Of a stretch of DNA of 64,000 nt, positions 1 through 12,769 are shown one piece after another. The notes under the pieces were generated by a model that saw only the letters and a list, made by a program, of their open reading frames with translations, was not told where the DNA came from and did no database searches. Both the position numbers and the translations under genes were made by a program. Every line of letters begins with the position of its first letter. The stretch's first letter is position 1. The stretch comes from Elysia chlorotica. Its lineage: Eukaryota; Mollusca; Gastropoda; Plakobranchidae. The stretch spans positions 181,797 through 245,796 of the forward strand of contig RQTK01000166.1 of NCBI GenBank assembly GCA_003991915.1, in the 5' to 3' direction.

Positions 1-221
1 ACGCAACTATCCGAACAGAGAATCTTTTTCTACCGAAGCGGCACGGATTGTTTGTTTACCGGCTGTAATGATGTTTGCCGAGCTGGTCAGTTAGTCAATT
101 ACTGCTGGTGACGCAGGAACTAGAGAGAACATAATTTGAATATCCGTAGCTCCTAAAGATCAATGCAAGACTACTGAGAACGTTCGATAACTCTTCATTA
201 GGTATCCACATAATATTGTAA
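1..221. other. Non-coding flank, nothing recognised
   Basis: Mixed-composition sequence with no long open frame, repeat or RNA gene that I can support. Confidence 0.4.
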
Positions 222-222
222 A

Positions 223-255
<33 letters not shown>
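222..255. repeat. (ATT)n microsatellite
   Basis: About 11 perfect ATT/TTA units, directly abutting the 44-bp minisatellite that follows. Confidence 0.95.
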
Positions 256-571
256 GTGTGAGATAGAGACGCTCTCTTTAGATAGGCGAGTGTGTGCGTG
301 TGTGAGATAGAGACTCTCTCTTCAGATAGGCGAGTGTGTGTCTGTGTGTGTGAGATAGAGACGCTCTCTTTAGATAGGCGAGTGTGTGCGTGTGTGAGAT
401 AGAGACGCTCTCTTTAGATAGGCGAGTGTGTGCGTGTGTGAGATAGAGACGCTCTCTTCAGATAGGCAAGTGTGTGCGTGTGTGAGATAGAGACGCTCTG
501 TTCAGATAGGCGAGTGTGTGCGTGTGTGAAATGGAGACGCTCTGTTCAGATGTGCGCGCGTAGGATAGAGT
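256..571. repeat. 44-bp minisatellite, about 7 copies
   Basis: The core GAGATAGAGACGCTCT recurs at 260, 304, 352, 396, 440, 484 and 528, so the period is 44 bp with one 48-bp unit. Each unit has a GT-rich end (GTGTGTGCGTGTGTGA) and a core followed by TTTAGATAGGCGAG. Divergence rises toward the right end. Short open frames across it have no coding character. Confidence 0.92.
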
Positions 572-2804
572 GTCTCCATTCGGATATTGTATGTGCGTAT
601 GTGAGGGCGGGCACTCATGATCGACGAAAACACAGTAGTTCTAGAGTAACAAGACGCAGTGGTCCAACAGCGCGCTGCTTCTAACCGCTCTGAACACCGC
701 TTTTGTTTTCTTCCTTACTGGTTCGGCCGTTGTCCATATAAATATTATAATGAGACCGAGCAAGTCTCGGATAACCCTATATGGCAGTCCTGTCGAGTGT
801 ATGTGATATTTTTAGGGACGTGGGAGACGTTTCTTCCCGACAAAACAACAATACGTTCATTGTCCCAGGTCAACGGTGGATTGTGAATACCCACAGTGAG
901 ATGACTGGGTTGATCAGGTCAGCTCCGGTCAAGCCACAGACAATCCGTTATCTAGTCTGTAGGCCTGACCCACTGACCAACCGGTGTGAGTGCCATACAT
1001 GCAGTGTTGACTCTCTCCTGCCTGTCAGTGGTCGAGGTTTTTATATTTCACTATTACTTTTATGGCAGTGTGGTCATAATTTCTTAGACTTAAAGATGTG
1101 GATTTGGCTAGTTTTCAGTTGCTGGTAGAAAAAACCCTCCATACCAGTCACACGAATCGAAATAATAGGCAAATAGGCTAAAACTGCAGTTATCAGAGGA
1201 GGGTGGGGGCACTGGTGTTAAATCGTCGGGCTACAATGCAGGTGGTCCAGAGTTCGAATACTGCTCGAGTCACCGGATGGTTGAATCGTTGAAATATATG
1301 TGACTGACCAATGCTGGCTATCCAGCTCTGTAGACCCATCGCCGTATAGAATTATCTCTTTTGAAAACTAGGATACAGTTTCGCTTTCTCCAATCAGAAA
1401 CTACTGCAACTATATAGTAAAACAGGCTTGAGCCGCTAGAAAGTTTGAGTTTTAATTACCTTAACATAAAAATGACCAAAATTTAGCTGCTTAATATTTG
1501 GTTCTAGAAATGCTAGAGTTCTTATAGTGCATTAATTTGATGCTTTTTGACACAATTTAATTAATTTTTTTTAAAATCGGAATTCAGACGTGTGCGTGAT
1601 TCAGTGCTCGCTTCACATAATAGACATAGGGATATAGTGAATTTCTTTCAAAATAGTCAATGACGTTAGTTGCGTAACTTCGTTTCCTTTCGTCTTGATG
1701 TAATCTATACCATTTTTTAGTCTACCATAGTCCTTTGTAGGGAATTTAATTAAATGACAGTAGGGTTTCAAGTTTAAAGCCCTACCTAGAGGGAAATGGT
1801 ATCAATAGGGGGTCGGAAATGAGTGGTATTAGATACAGAGTTTCTCGCTAATGAAAACCTCGTATGGCGTAGAAAGGCATTTGCTTTGATCCTTGTACGA
1901 AAAAATCTCATTTCAAAAGAAGTATTACTAAATACTAATGTTGATAAAAAGAAAAAAAGGATTAATTGAGCTAGTAGATTTATTGCAATGGGCCTGTTGA
2001 AGTCCTTAGGGGTACAGCTTTTTGGTTTCATCGTTTAACAGAAAATACATCGTGCCATCGAAATATCCAAGTATTAGAATGAAACGCGAAGTAAATTTCT
2101 TCAGGTTACAGTGTTTTTGCGGTTTCCTAAAATAAATATTTGAGTATCCCGCTCTCCAACATGCTTCATTACAGTTTTTGCATCGCGTGAAGAATTTAAA
2201 GCATAAAATGTTCTTCATGTCAATTTAACGCTTTAACCTTTTGTCAGCTAGTTCCTCAGCTTCAGTCGACATATTATCAATTTTGCTCTGTTGGTTATGT
2301 ACTTGTGCTTAACTTTTCGATATTAAAATGATGAATATAAAAAAGTATCGATATTTAGATCCTAGGTGATTTGACTTTAGCGAGATTTTTTTTATCCTAC
2401 AAAAAGAATTAAACAAAAACAAAAACAAAAAACAAAATCGGCGAGACTTTAGAAAAGCGCCAATTAACCTGACCTATGAAAACTGCACATTTCGTATTTC
2501 CGACACGAAGTACAATGTATTGAAGCGTACATAGCTATACTCAACAGCAAAAAAATGGCCACACTTTGGGTTAAGGATTTTGATCTATTAAATTAAAACT
2601 TTTTATTTTCCGTTTAAAAATTGCAACAAAAATGAATGTACGACTAGTAATTCTTCTTTTAGTTATAGGATGCTAAAACACGAAAAACCTCATGTGCTTC
2701 CTCTTTTCCATTACCATAATAACAGTTTATCTTTAAATGCATTGATCTTTATCAAGCTACAAAAGGCGCAAAATTGAGACCGGTTAACGATTTCTAAAAA
2801 AGTA
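572..2804. other. Unannotated non-coding stretch with one weak tRNA-like patch
   Basis: No recognisable gene. Open frames are below 116 codons and resemble no family I know. Around 1205-1350 a GAGTTCGAATACT segment resembles a Pol III B box and may be the remnant of a tRNA-derived SINE on the plus strand, but no clear A box or tail is seen. The remainder is AT-rich. Confidence 0.4.
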
Positions 2805-2870
2805 TTTTTTTAATTTTAACATTTATGACCTGTTTAGGTCAACAGGTCATGAATGTTCAAATTAAAAAAA
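2805..2870. repeat. Near-perfect 66-bp hairpin (inverted repeat)
   Basis: Arms 2805-2834 and 2841-2870 are reverse complements at about 28 of 30 positions, around the six-base loop TAGGTC. The inner stem is TGACCTGTT / AACAGGTCA and the outer stem is T/A-rich. It could be a small fold-back element or, if transcribed, a structured RNA. There is no evidence of expression. Confidence 0.75.
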
Positions 2871-3214
2871 AAAACATCAGCCAAAACTAACGCAACTGAA
2901 ATCCCATTCAAATTTTCTGGTGAACTCCACGGGAAGATCATCTAACAATGGTAAAGCCAATAATTATGACGATGGAAGCATGGCAAATTTCTTCGCACCC
3001 CTCTCTTAGATCCGTTACATTTAAAATCCTTTTTTCCAAGTTATTTGGTTTCCTTGCCTTGATTTTATCACTGTTTAACGGCGTTCAAGGTCGGTGCACG
3101 TATTACAGAGCGCAATCACTGATCACGGAACATACTACTAATACTAGTACTTCGCAACACTGCGCAGGCTGGTTTCTTTGAACTTTATTGTTTGGTTTCT
3201 TAACAAACACTGAA

Positions 3215-3332
3215 AGTCTCAGCCGGTTATAATTACTGACACTGACCCAACATGGCGGATTGAACGGAATTGGATCCCTGGACTTTGTCATCGGAAGTTG
3301 CATGCCCTGCTTACTGAGCTGGCTCGCCGCGA
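3215..3332 (-). mobile_element. Truncated tRNA-derived SINE
   Basis: The segment CAGCCGGTTATAATTACTGA, then a CTGACCCAAC stretch and a terminal GAGCTGGCTCGCC block, matches by eye the middle and head of the dispersed SINE at 27205-27475. The tRNA-like head lies at the right end, so the element points to the minus strand. The tail part is missing. Confidence 0.5.
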
Positions 3333-3345
3333 TTAGAGAGCTCGC

Positions 3346-3346
3346 A

Positions 3347-3409
<63 letters not shown>

Positions 3410-3410
3410 C
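3346..3410. repeat. (CAA)n microsatellite
   Basis: About 21 uninterrupted AAC/CAA units. Confidence 0.95.
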
Positions 3411-5837
3411 TGTATAAGAGATAGAGACTCCTATTAAACCTGAGAAAGAGTTACAGCAACTCACTTAAACGACGTTTGATTGAGTAAACGACAAATTAAT
3501 GTTTGGTTTTCAGACGACATTTTTGCTAAGAAACTTGTAGGAATTCCCAATAACATGTAATTTTTGTCCTATGTAAAGTTAGGCTCATTCAGAATTCTTT
3601 GTGCGGGAGATGTCTCAAGAGATCGCTTGACATTCGGCCAACCCTGCCTTCAACTGCTTGGAATTATTTGGCCAAGCATCAACTTGGTGTGCAATCCACG
3701 GGCGGCTCGTTTTGGTTCTTGGAAAAATGGTGTTAAATCTAGCGGCTTTTTTTCTTCAGGGTTTGTTTGATTCCAACTGGCCTTACACAAATATTTCACG
3801 TGGCAACATAATTTATAAAATAAACGGCACTTCCTATGCATGTTGCTGCTAAAAAGCAAAATGTTCACAAAACCAAAAGTAAACATAACAGCGGCAAACT
3901 GGAAAATCAAATAACAATTAAAAAAATAAAGAGAAAGAGTCATAAAACAACAACAGCCACAACAACAATAAAAACAAAATACTCCTTCCCCCCCCCCCCC
4001 CTAAAAAAGCTAGTTTTCAATGAAATGCCATTTAGTGTTAATATAATAAGTTACTAATGCACCAAATAGTTCAGTCAGTAGCGCTCTGGCTTTCTAGGCA
4101 GGAGGTAGGAGTCTCAAACCTCAGTTTGCATTCTCGTCTACCTAGAGGATTCTTTGGCAAACTCATAAGATGCAAAACTAAAATGTGACATGCAAATTAG
4201 CATTAATTTGGACAAGGTGGTCAGAAAAAATAGCAACATATGCCTTAGTAGTTTTATTGCAAGTTAAAATTATAAAGTCGCACAGATATTTTCAAGTTAA
4301 CGAACACAGATCATCGAACGTTCTGTCAATATCTAAGGACTGTTCCGTCAACGAAAGAATCGTATAGAGACTAAGCGGGCGTAATCTATAACTACCTCTA
4401 AGATAGTAGAGCAAAGAGATAATGTTTTAAGTTTAAAGCATGGGAACGTCGTAGGTAGGAGAATACGGGGAGACGAAAAGAAACACCAGCTCTGTTGGAT
4501 CAAAAGATTTCTCAATCCCTCCATCGACCCCTCAAATCAGACACTTAAGAGACAGAAAAGGAGCATCTTCCAGGAACGCGTCGACAGTAACCCACTAGAC
4601 TTAGGGTAGTAAGTATAACAAAGTAGAAGATTTAGACCGTCAACTGAACATGTGTTTAGAATCTATAGTCGGGCGACTTAGTCTACTTTCTCATCTAACG
4701 TACTGCCCTTAGATCTTACCCCAGGTCTCCTGATCAACTCTAAGCTCTCCACAGTTCAAGTCGGTGCAAAATCGGTGACATCTGCTCGCCTGACTGCTCA
4801 ATGGGCCCTGCTCAAGTGGTTGTCGGTCAGATAGTCATGGACAGAGAGTTGTTTTACGTCCCTTAGCTCTCCTGAAGATCTTTTAACGGGGTGTCGTTGA
4901 GAGAGAGGGAGAGATGTCGCAGGCCTCCAATTGAAGTAGTTGTCAGCACCGCTACATGCCTTGCGGTGAAAACCATGTTACTTATGGATAGCGTAAACGC
5001 GCTTGTTAGGAAATGTAGTTTCTGTATTAATTCACAGTAGCCTAGATGCTTATGGACCTTCGAAATCTAAAACCTTGTCTTCATTGGCTTCAAAAGTGTT
5101 ATATTAACACAGACGCTGGCACAGATTCTCCAGTTGACCCGTCATGGCAAGACATCTATTGAGAGATGATTTAGGTCGTTCCCGCTGCCTCCCACACGTC
5201 TCGTAGAATCTCTCGGTCGAGTGGCTGGCTAGATGGGATTGGAAAGCTGCTAACTCTAAACCTACAAAGCGTATTATTTGTACTAATTTTTCTACAGATT
5301 TTGGCATAAATTTGTACACTTTGATAGCTGGCTGGATTGGCAGTTCTGAGATTGATGGCACGGCACAGAGCTGTGTAGAAAGGCTCTTTCATGGTACTTG
5401 TAGGGTAGGACACATCAATAACATGCGGAGAACATCAGCACAATAGACAAACCCCAACTATGCCACTCAACAGTTCCGCCCGCAGGATAAGTTCCGATAC
5501 TTATGTATGTCTACGATTATCCTTCAACTATTTCTTCTTTTCAATTGCAAGGTGGTGTGTACTATCCAGAAAAGACAACAACTTAACCTTAAATTGAAAA
5601 TCAATACATTTTTTGTTTTTATCTGAAATATTGTTTGAAACATATGGATCATGGTTTATAACCTCTAAATAATAAAACTTTAGATATAAGGGCCAAAATA
5701 TATTTGGTAATTGCAAGTTTCACTTTGTTCAAGGTTGATAGATAACATTTGAGGAACTTAGTGTCACTATCTTTTCGTGCAATGCACAATTCATATTCTC
5801 TCTTTGATAAAAGTTGTTATGATTGGCAAAATAACAG
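3411..5837. other. Unannotated non-coding stretch
   Basis: No recognised coding region. A run of C lies near 3990-4001. Around 4065-4120 the sequence TAGTTCAGTCAGTAGCGCTC followed by a GAGTCTCAAACCTC segment looks like a degenerate tRNA-derived SINE head on the plus strand. Small open frames around 5104-5413 lie on the minus strand and show no family resemblance. Confidence 0.4.
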
Positions 5838-5922
5838 CAACAACTGCAACAACAGCAAAAAGCAGCAACATGATCATCAACATCATCATCAACAACAATA
5901 ACAACAACAACAGCAGCAACTA
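5838..5922. repeat. Interrupted CAA/CAG/CAT trinucleotide repeat
   Basis: Imperfect AAC/CAG/ATC triplets alternate over about 85 bp. They give short poly-N, poly-S or poly-V open frames that are not genes. Confidence 0.85.
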
Positions 5923-6240
5923 CCAATACTGTTTTTCTTATAGTTATGACTGTAATTTTTTAAATTTTTTTTTCTTATGAACAGAGCATTTTTAGAAATC
6001 TTTATCAAAACTTTTCAAAAAGCTATTAACTGTATCCATGTTAAAAAAGTAAGGATGTTGAATAACAGAATGTGCTTTAACTACTTAACACCATAATTAT
6101 CTGTTAGTAATAATATTTTTTAATTATTAATGAAATGTTCAATGTCTGACATGGACAGTTCAGTATTCCATTCCTGGTAACAATAGACTTTTGTTTCCCA
6201 ACTTAACATATAATGTAGATTAACATATTGAACAAATAGA

Positions 6241-6275
6241 GAAGCAGCAGCAGCAGCAACAAAACCAACGCCAAA

Positions 6276-6329
<54 letters not shown>

Positions 6330-6330
6330 A
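6241..6330. repeat. (CAG)n-(CAA)n compound microsatellite
   Basis: About 5 GCA units, then after a short unique spacer about 17 CAA units. The minus-strand frame reads as a leucine run, which is a repeat artefact. Confidence 0.92.
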
Positions 6331-7019
6331 ACAAGAACTCTATAGAAAGACAAAAAAGGCTGCTATTGCGTGATGTCTAGATCAGTAAATGTATCGTACT
6401 TTTTTGCAATATTATGCTTTATCCTGTAGCAGTAAATCTAGAACTTAAATGCAACCACAAACCCAATGTTCCGCTTGATATTTTAACCACCGATGACCCT
6501 AAACGAATCACGTTGTAGTAGCCACTAAAGCTCAAACTACAGGTCTAACTTATATTAAAAAAATCCACCAAAAACGTTTATTACAAGTCAATAAAGTATT
6601 TTATTGAAATATCCTGATGGCAAATTAAATAATGAGAAGACGGAAGTAATATCAAATTAAATAATGAAAAGACGGAAGTAATTCATACAATTACTGCATT
6701 GACTTCACTTAAAGACATCCAAGGTACAGATCCTGTGTGTTGCAGGTAGACAAAGAGACAAATCAATACCTTCTGGTCGCAAATCGTACAAGACTAAAAG
6801 AGTTTATAGTTAAAGAGAGCGGAGTGAGTTCCGACTCGAGTCGTATTAAAGAAGGGATTTTCGCCTCGAGCAGAATATACTCGATGTGACTGGTAGGAGA
6901 GGAAAATAGATTTGAGCCCTAATAGTAATTGGGGCAAAACATCTTTCATCGACCTTAATCGATTCCATTGATTGTATCTGACGCCGTCGTTGAGGGCATT
7001 TATTCTGCTCCTAACTTTC
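6331..7019. other. Unannotated non-coding stretch
   Basis: There is no gene. A local duplication places an AATAATGA(G/A)AAGACGGAAG block at about 6628 and again at about 6660. The rest is featureless. Confidence 0.4.
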
Positions 7020-7810
7020 TGTTTCTGCGCTTGTGCGTTTCTCTGCCTCTGTCTGTTTGTCTGTCTCTCTATCTATATTTATCTCTTGTAATGTGTCTTT
7101 TTGTGCCTTACAGTCTTTGTGTCTCTTGGTGTCTCTTTCTATCTATATGTCTCACCCTGTCTCTTTCTATCTATATGTCTCACCCTGCATCTTTCTATCT
7201 ATATGTCTCACCCTGCCTCTTTCTATCTATATGTCTCACCCTGCCTCTTTCTATCTATATGTCTCACCCTGCCTCTTTCTATCTATATGTCTCACCCTGT
7301 CTCTTTCTATCTATATGTCTCACCATGTCTGTTTCTATCTATATGTTTCATCCTGTCTCTTTCTGTCTTTATGTCTCTCTTGTCTCTGTCTCTCTGTCTT
7401 TTTTGTCTCTTGTCTGCCCCTGTCTGTCTGCCCCTTTCTGTCTGTGTGTGTTTGTCTGTTTGTCTATATCTCTGTATGTGTGTCCGTCTCTGTCTGTGCC
7501 TGTCTGACTATGCCTTTTTCTCACTGTCTTTTTATCTGTATCCTGTTTGCCTGTCATTCCGTCTATCTTCATTTCCTCACTGTCTTTGTATCTGTCTCCC
7601 TTCTGTCTGTATGCCTCCTTCTCTATTTTCTTCCGTTTGACTGTGTCTCTTTCTGTCTCTCTGCCTGTTTCTGTCCCTTTCTCTGATTCTTTATCTAATT
7701 CTTTTCCTCTTTCTCTATGTATTTTTTTTTCTCTTACTGTCTCTGTCTCGCCTCTCTCTGCCTGTGTCTATAAGACTGTTTGTCTATGCCTCTCTCAGAG
7801 CTGAACTTTA
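7020..7810. repeat. Pyrimidine-rich repeat region with a 28-bp minisatellite
   Basis: A C/T-rich plus strand contains a 28-bp tandem unit whose ATCTATATGTCTCACCCTG core recurs from about 7141 to 7365 (positions 7141, 7169, 7197 confirm the period). Because 28 is not a multiple of three, the same peptides appear in all three plus frames, each open for 500 bp or more. The flanking sequence is CTGTCT-rich and looks like more degenerate copies. It is not protein-coding. Confidence 0.9.
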
Positions 7811-7959
7811 ATCTGTATCAACATCTATGATTAAACCTGTATCGATTCCTTGTTTAAGGCGCATTGGTTGTATCTGGTGTCCTCTTTGGAGGCATGCCCA
7901 GTTGACTTTTCTCCGTGTATCTGACTGGCTTTGTAACTCTATACAAAATGTATATATGT

Positions 7960-8157
7960 AGCTCACACCTGTTTTTGTCTATATCTTCCTGCATCTTTGT
8001 GTCTCTGTCTCAGTCCTTTTTGTCAGTCCCTGTCTCTCCGTCTCTCCGTTTTATTCTCTGCCTCTTAGTCTTTATGTGTCTCTTTCTTTCTTTCTTTCTT
8101 TCGTTAGTTCTCTGTCTCTCTTTCTATCTCTCTCGCGTCCGTTCAAGTATACGTCCC

Positions 8158-8210
<53 letters not shown>

Positions 8211-8280
8211 AGCCATCCATCTATCGATCTATCTATCTACCTCTCCCTCCTCCCTCCCCCACCTCCTTCCTACCTCTCAC
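7960..8280. repeat. Pyrimidine-rich tract with (CT)n core
   Basis: CT-rich sequence with TTTC units near 8085-8105, a nearly pure (CT)n run at 8160-8213, then CTAT and CTCC runs. Open frames here encode only S/L/F-rich low-complexity peptides. Confidence 0.9.
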
Positions 8281-9295
8281 AGCACATTGAGTTAACAACA
8301 TCCTTGACTTTACACGCCTTCCCCTCCCTCCCCCTCTCGGAGGAGCTAAATAAATAGTGTAAGAGAGTGATTGATGCTCGCAGCAGCGCCAGATTTGGAC
8401 TCTGTGAGTCGGCCTGGGCCGTGTATTTGACAAAGTGCCACCAGTTTCTTGACATTTCTCGAGCACCCTTGTTAACTTCGGCTCCTCTCTGTCAGAACGC
8501 CCTGTCTCTAGCCTAGCTCTCGCAGTACCATGCAAATGCCTGGGCAGCTATGGGGAGTGAGCAGTGAGCAGTGAGCAGTGAGCAATGACGTGTGCGGGGA
8601 GCAGAAAAAGTAATAGCGACCTTGCGATAAGTTCCAAATGGGAAGATAATGACGACACGTTATGAATATAAGAATATAATTATGCACCATCGTTAAGTCA
8701 TACCTATATCAAATACATGTACCTACGAAGGCAACTGACGAGAAGGAGTGGTTTCAAGCGCAAAATGACGCGTTTTACTCTCAAGGACTTTTGAAGGTCA
8801 AGGACAGATGGCAGAAATGTGTAACTATGCAGGGTGACTATGTAGAGAAATAAATGTAAGTGTGCCAAATTTTAAGTCTCTGGGTTTATTCCTTCATTGT
8901 CATGCTAAGAACATAGTGAACACCCCTCGTACCTACGAAGGCAACTGACGAGTAGAAGACCCAATTCATTACATGTATTATGTCACCCGTTAAAATCTTT
9001 TGTATCACAACGCTTGTAATAATGTCAGGCAACTAGAGAGATTCAGACACCGAGAGGAATTTCGACTCACTGAGGAATTATGGTCATAGTTGTGGTGTTA
9101 AAGAGACAAATGAATTGCTAAAGGTTTGAAAAATTATAACTCTTTCAATTCTAGAACCAGGTAATATTCTTTTTTGTTTGAAAATGAAAAAAGGTCACTG
9201 TAATGGTATTTTTTACCCTATGTTTAGAAGGCTTTAGTTAAAAACTTTTATTAGTCACGTGTGCATGGAAAATCCAGAGCGGCTGACAAAAGGAT
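8281..9295. other. Unannotated stretch with short direct repeats
   Basis: A heptad array (GAGCAGT-like, about 4 units) lies at about 8556-8586. The word ACCTACGAAGGCAACTGACG occurs at about 8720 and again at about 8931, in the same orientation about 210 bp apart. No gene is recognised. Confidence 0.5.
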
Positions 9296-9550
9296 ATAAT
9301 TATGGAAAGAGTTGAGTTGAGCTGAGTTAGTTTAACTTTCAACGTCAGTACTATATAGGCCATATTGTAGGCGGGTCCCAATACTGACGTCCAATAACTT
9401 TATGTGCTGCCTCACACATGACCATCTGCTGATAACTAACTAACAAGTTACAGGGGTCAAAATAATCTGCCGATCGGGTGATTCGAACCGTGGACTTCCC
9501 GACCTGGAGACCAATCTTCTGCCATTTGAGCCAGTTCTCTGCCAGGACCT
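9296..9550 (-). mobile_element. tRNA-derived SINE, near full length
   Basis: On the minus strand the element starts with a tRNA-like head (A-box-like TGGCTCAAATGG, B-box-like GGTTCGAATCA, both read as reverse complement near 9535 and 9485). It continues through a shared body (CTGACGTCCAATAAC, TGTGCTGCC) and ends in a tail that reads as (CTCAA)-like units at the left end. Related copies lie at 19020-19262, 26175-26400, 27205-27475 and elsewhere. I could not assign a named family. Confidence 0.65.
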
Positions 9551-11614
9551 ATGAAGAGACGAAACTAATAGAAAAATTAACCTTTATCCGTCTCTATATA
9601 ATATTCTCTTTCCTAGTCTAATTTCGAAGAAATATTGCCATCATATTAATCTAGGAAATCACAGTGTGAGTTGCGCTCCTGTAAATACGTATTATTTGTT
9701 GACATTTCATAGACAAAATAAAACGTTAGATGGCGAGTCCGAACTTGATGACATCTTCCGAAAAAGCGACTTTTACTTCACTTCATTTTTTTTTTGCAGT
9801 GGGGTGTGTAGTGTTAAGTAGCGGACTTTGAGATACCAACCAAAATCAAGAGGTTGGCCCACATATTATAAAATTTAGAAGCAGATGAATAAAAAACACG
9901 ATATAAAAGTAATCCAAAAAATATACACGATAAAGATAAAACAATCGCTCCCTTTTCATGACTTACATGATTGATAATTTCCCCAATCCATACTTAAAAG
10001 TTCGACGAGCATGAGAAAAAGGCCTACGCTCTTCCTGTTCTATCAAACTACGATACTAAATTTTCCCGAAACTCGCTGCCATATTGCACTAAACAAGCAC
10101 ATTTTTCCGAAATGCAAATGGATGTGCTATGTACAGTTCCGAAGGGATGTTTGTGCTTCTACGAACTCCATAATTATCCTGCGGGACAGTTTCTATATAT
10201 ATTGTTTGAGCAGTTATCACTTCAACATGACAGAATTTAAACGCTGTTTCCACAAAAATTTAAAGTTGAATGAACAAAGTAAATTTGCGTTATTCTTGAA
10301 TCTGAAAAAAATGTCCTCCTTTTATAGTCATGTTCTAGAGTTAAGGAACAAACCTTATATATGTAATATCCTTTTGAGTGACCGTTTTCGCAAACATTCA
10401 TGATGTTTTAAAGTTATAACCAAGGGATGATTGTGCTAATTTTTTTCGCGATGAACTTGTGGTGGATGAAGATTATTTTTTTTAAGTTGGTACCATTTTT
10501 ATATATAAAAAAAAACAATTTCAACATTACGTCTGTTGATTCTTAAAACGAGGACAGTCCACGGAGACTGTGCATACTTAAAAACATTTGTACCAAATAA
10601 AATGGGAGAAGGATGGGCTCGGGGAAGATTTTAATTAGATGGAAGCAGACATGAATATAAAAGGATTGAATTGATAAATTCGGGAGAGACTGGGACAATG
10701 TAATTGATACATCTATATTGCCTTGATACAACTAATTTCTTACTAAGCCAAAGCAATCTAATGCTCAACATTGCAGCAATGTTTATAAACATAATTATTT
10801 AGTAAAAAAAAAATCAAAAACAAAAAATGACCATAAAATGAAAATTGTGTTTTGTAAGATTAGAACCCTCGACTCTTTTATGTCGGAGGTTATTACCAAA
10901 ACTTGCATCAATAAACCATGATAACGCCCCTTAACAATCAACACATCTTCATAATTTTGATAACAAATATCGCTGTAAAATGCACATCATCATGGGTATC
11001 ATGAGGATCTGCGCGGTTGATACTAATAATTGGAGACATCAATGTTGTGTGCATACAGAAAATCTTATTAGTTCTTTCGCCTTTGTCAATTTGACATGGT
11101 GTCACCTTTGTGCTACACCTAGATTTATGATTGTCTTTTCTCTTTAATTCATACGAAGCAGGTGAGTTAAACAGATTAATCCATATAAAATAATTATTGC
11201 TACGACCCTATCAGACCAAAGCTAGGCCTGTAATTTTGTTCTAAGACTTCGTTATATAAATATCAATTTAGTCACATTTTAGAAAAAATTAGGTTTACAT
11301 GGACCAAGATCTAGATATTAGTTTCGTTAACTCCCTCTCGGATCTAATTCTATGCTTGTGGTTAATATTTCCCTTCTCGAAGTTATCTTTATACTGTAAC
11401 ATCAAACAATGGAGTAAAGCAGATATGGATAACATCACTATATAAAAGAACCAACTGTAGCTAATTTTCACTCAGATCTAGATTAGTTCAAGGCTTTCGA
11501 TGGATTCCATTTTTCTTCGAGATCAATCTCAAAAGTGACACATCCAGCAATGGAGGGAAAATGGCATGGGAAGATCAAGTATGGATAATATGTCTTTGAT
11601 CCAATCTTAAGGTA
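9551..11614. other. Unannotated AT-rich non-coding stretch
   Basis: The longest open frame (10011-10403, plus, 130 codons) has AT-driven composition and no motif I recognise. I treat it as chance. A tRNA-like antisense patch (TTAGAACCCTCGACTC) near 10860 may be a SINE remnant. The part from 11280 to 11500 may be a third, more degraded copy of the duplication that follows. Confidence 0.4.
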
Positions 11615-12110
11615 GGCATATAAACTTGTGATTGGTTATTTTCTTTAAAAGTTTATTTCTGTCTCTGTAGAGGCATACCCAAAAGAGTAAAGATAGTATC
11701 TTGTGTATGTTACTTTGTTAACTCTCAGTTGGGTCTAATTTGAGTCTTGCGATTAACTCTTCTAAGACTTTGGACAATTTTCTTTCCAGGAGGCAAGCAG
11801 GCACAACTAAACCAAAATAAGAATCTAACTGTCGACGGTTCTCACCAGATTTATCAGATTTATTTATAAACGTTTTCTTTCAGAGACTGCCTAAAACTTG
11901 TGATTGGGTAATTTTTTCAAAAGCGTATTATTATTATTTCTGTAGAGGCATACCCAAAAGAAGAGTAGAGCTCAAGATAGCATCTTGTGTATGTTACTTT
12001 GTTAATACTCTCTTGGGTCTAATTCCAGTTTCGTGATTGACTCTTCTAACACTTAGACTTTGGACGATTTTCTTTCCTCGAAGCAAGCAGGCATAGATAT
12101 GTCAAGATAT
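11615..12110. repeat. Tandem duplication, period about 280 bp
   Basis: The block beginning ACTTGTGATTGG at about 11618 recurs at about 11898. Both copies share GTAGAGGCATACCCAAAAGA, ATCTTGTGTATGTTACTTTG and GACTTTGGAC(A/G)ATTTTC in the same order. They differ by small indels and scattered substitutions, so the duplication is not very recent. Confidence 0.85.
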
Positions 12111-12194
12111 GGTTCTAACTATCTATGGTTCTCTTTCAGATTTAGTTATAAACTTTGTCTTTCAGAGACATCTCTCTTTTTCTGTTTCTTTCTT

Positions 12195-12210
12195 TCTCCT
12201 TGGTTCTTCC

Positions 12211-12251
<41 letters not shown>

Positions 12252-12262
12252 ATTTATCTATC
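12195..12262. repeat. (CT)n tract
   Basis: CTCTCT runs lie within a pyrimidine-rich stretch. The overlapping S/L-rich open frames are repeat artefacts. Confidence 0.9.
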
Positions 12263-12638
12263 TCTTTCTGTCTATATATACCTCTCCCCTGATGTCCCAC
12301 CGGGCTGGATGTATACGACGCTGGATGGCAATCTTGTCCTTTTCATTTCCTGATCACCGCGCTACGCTACGAGTACGACTAGATCATTCTAGACTCTGTG
12401 AAGACATCTTGAAACTGGGGATGGGGTGTATTGAGATCATTTCGCCACTCCCCACCCACCCTGACCTGGATTGAAGGAAAACTCCCCCCCCCCCTTCTCC
12501 TTCAACCCTCCGGTGAAGGGACGTCCTCTTGGTGAGGTGTGGGGAGTAGAGTTAGATACATAGAGTGATGGATAAGTAGATTAATAGCGCGCAAGCGAGA
12601 CAGAGAAGAGAGAACGAAAGTATAAATCAATGCTACTG

Positions 12639-12640
<2 letters not shown>

Positions 12641-12697
<57 letters not shown>

Positions 12698-12718
12698 GAG
12701 AGAGAGAGAGGGGAGGGG
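12641..12718. repeat. (GA)n microsatellite
   Basis: More than 25 GA units, ending in a G-rich purine segment. Confidence 0.95.
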
Positions 12719-12769
12719 GGAGACAGCGACAGATAGATAAATATGTATTTAGAAATATAGATATATAGA

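Noticed and set aside
256-571. CRISPR-like array
   Set aside because: Whole 44-bp units repeat without unique spacers in an animal genome, so this is an ordinary minisatellite.
7033-7686. Long plus-strand open frame of 217 codons with S/L/C/Y-rich repeats
   Set aside because: It is a translation of the 28-bp pyrimidine minisatellite and flanking CT-rich sequence. All three frames are open alike.
10011-10403. Plus-strand open frame of 130 codons
   Set aside because: AT-driven composition, no motif, no splice or neighbour support. Likely chance.
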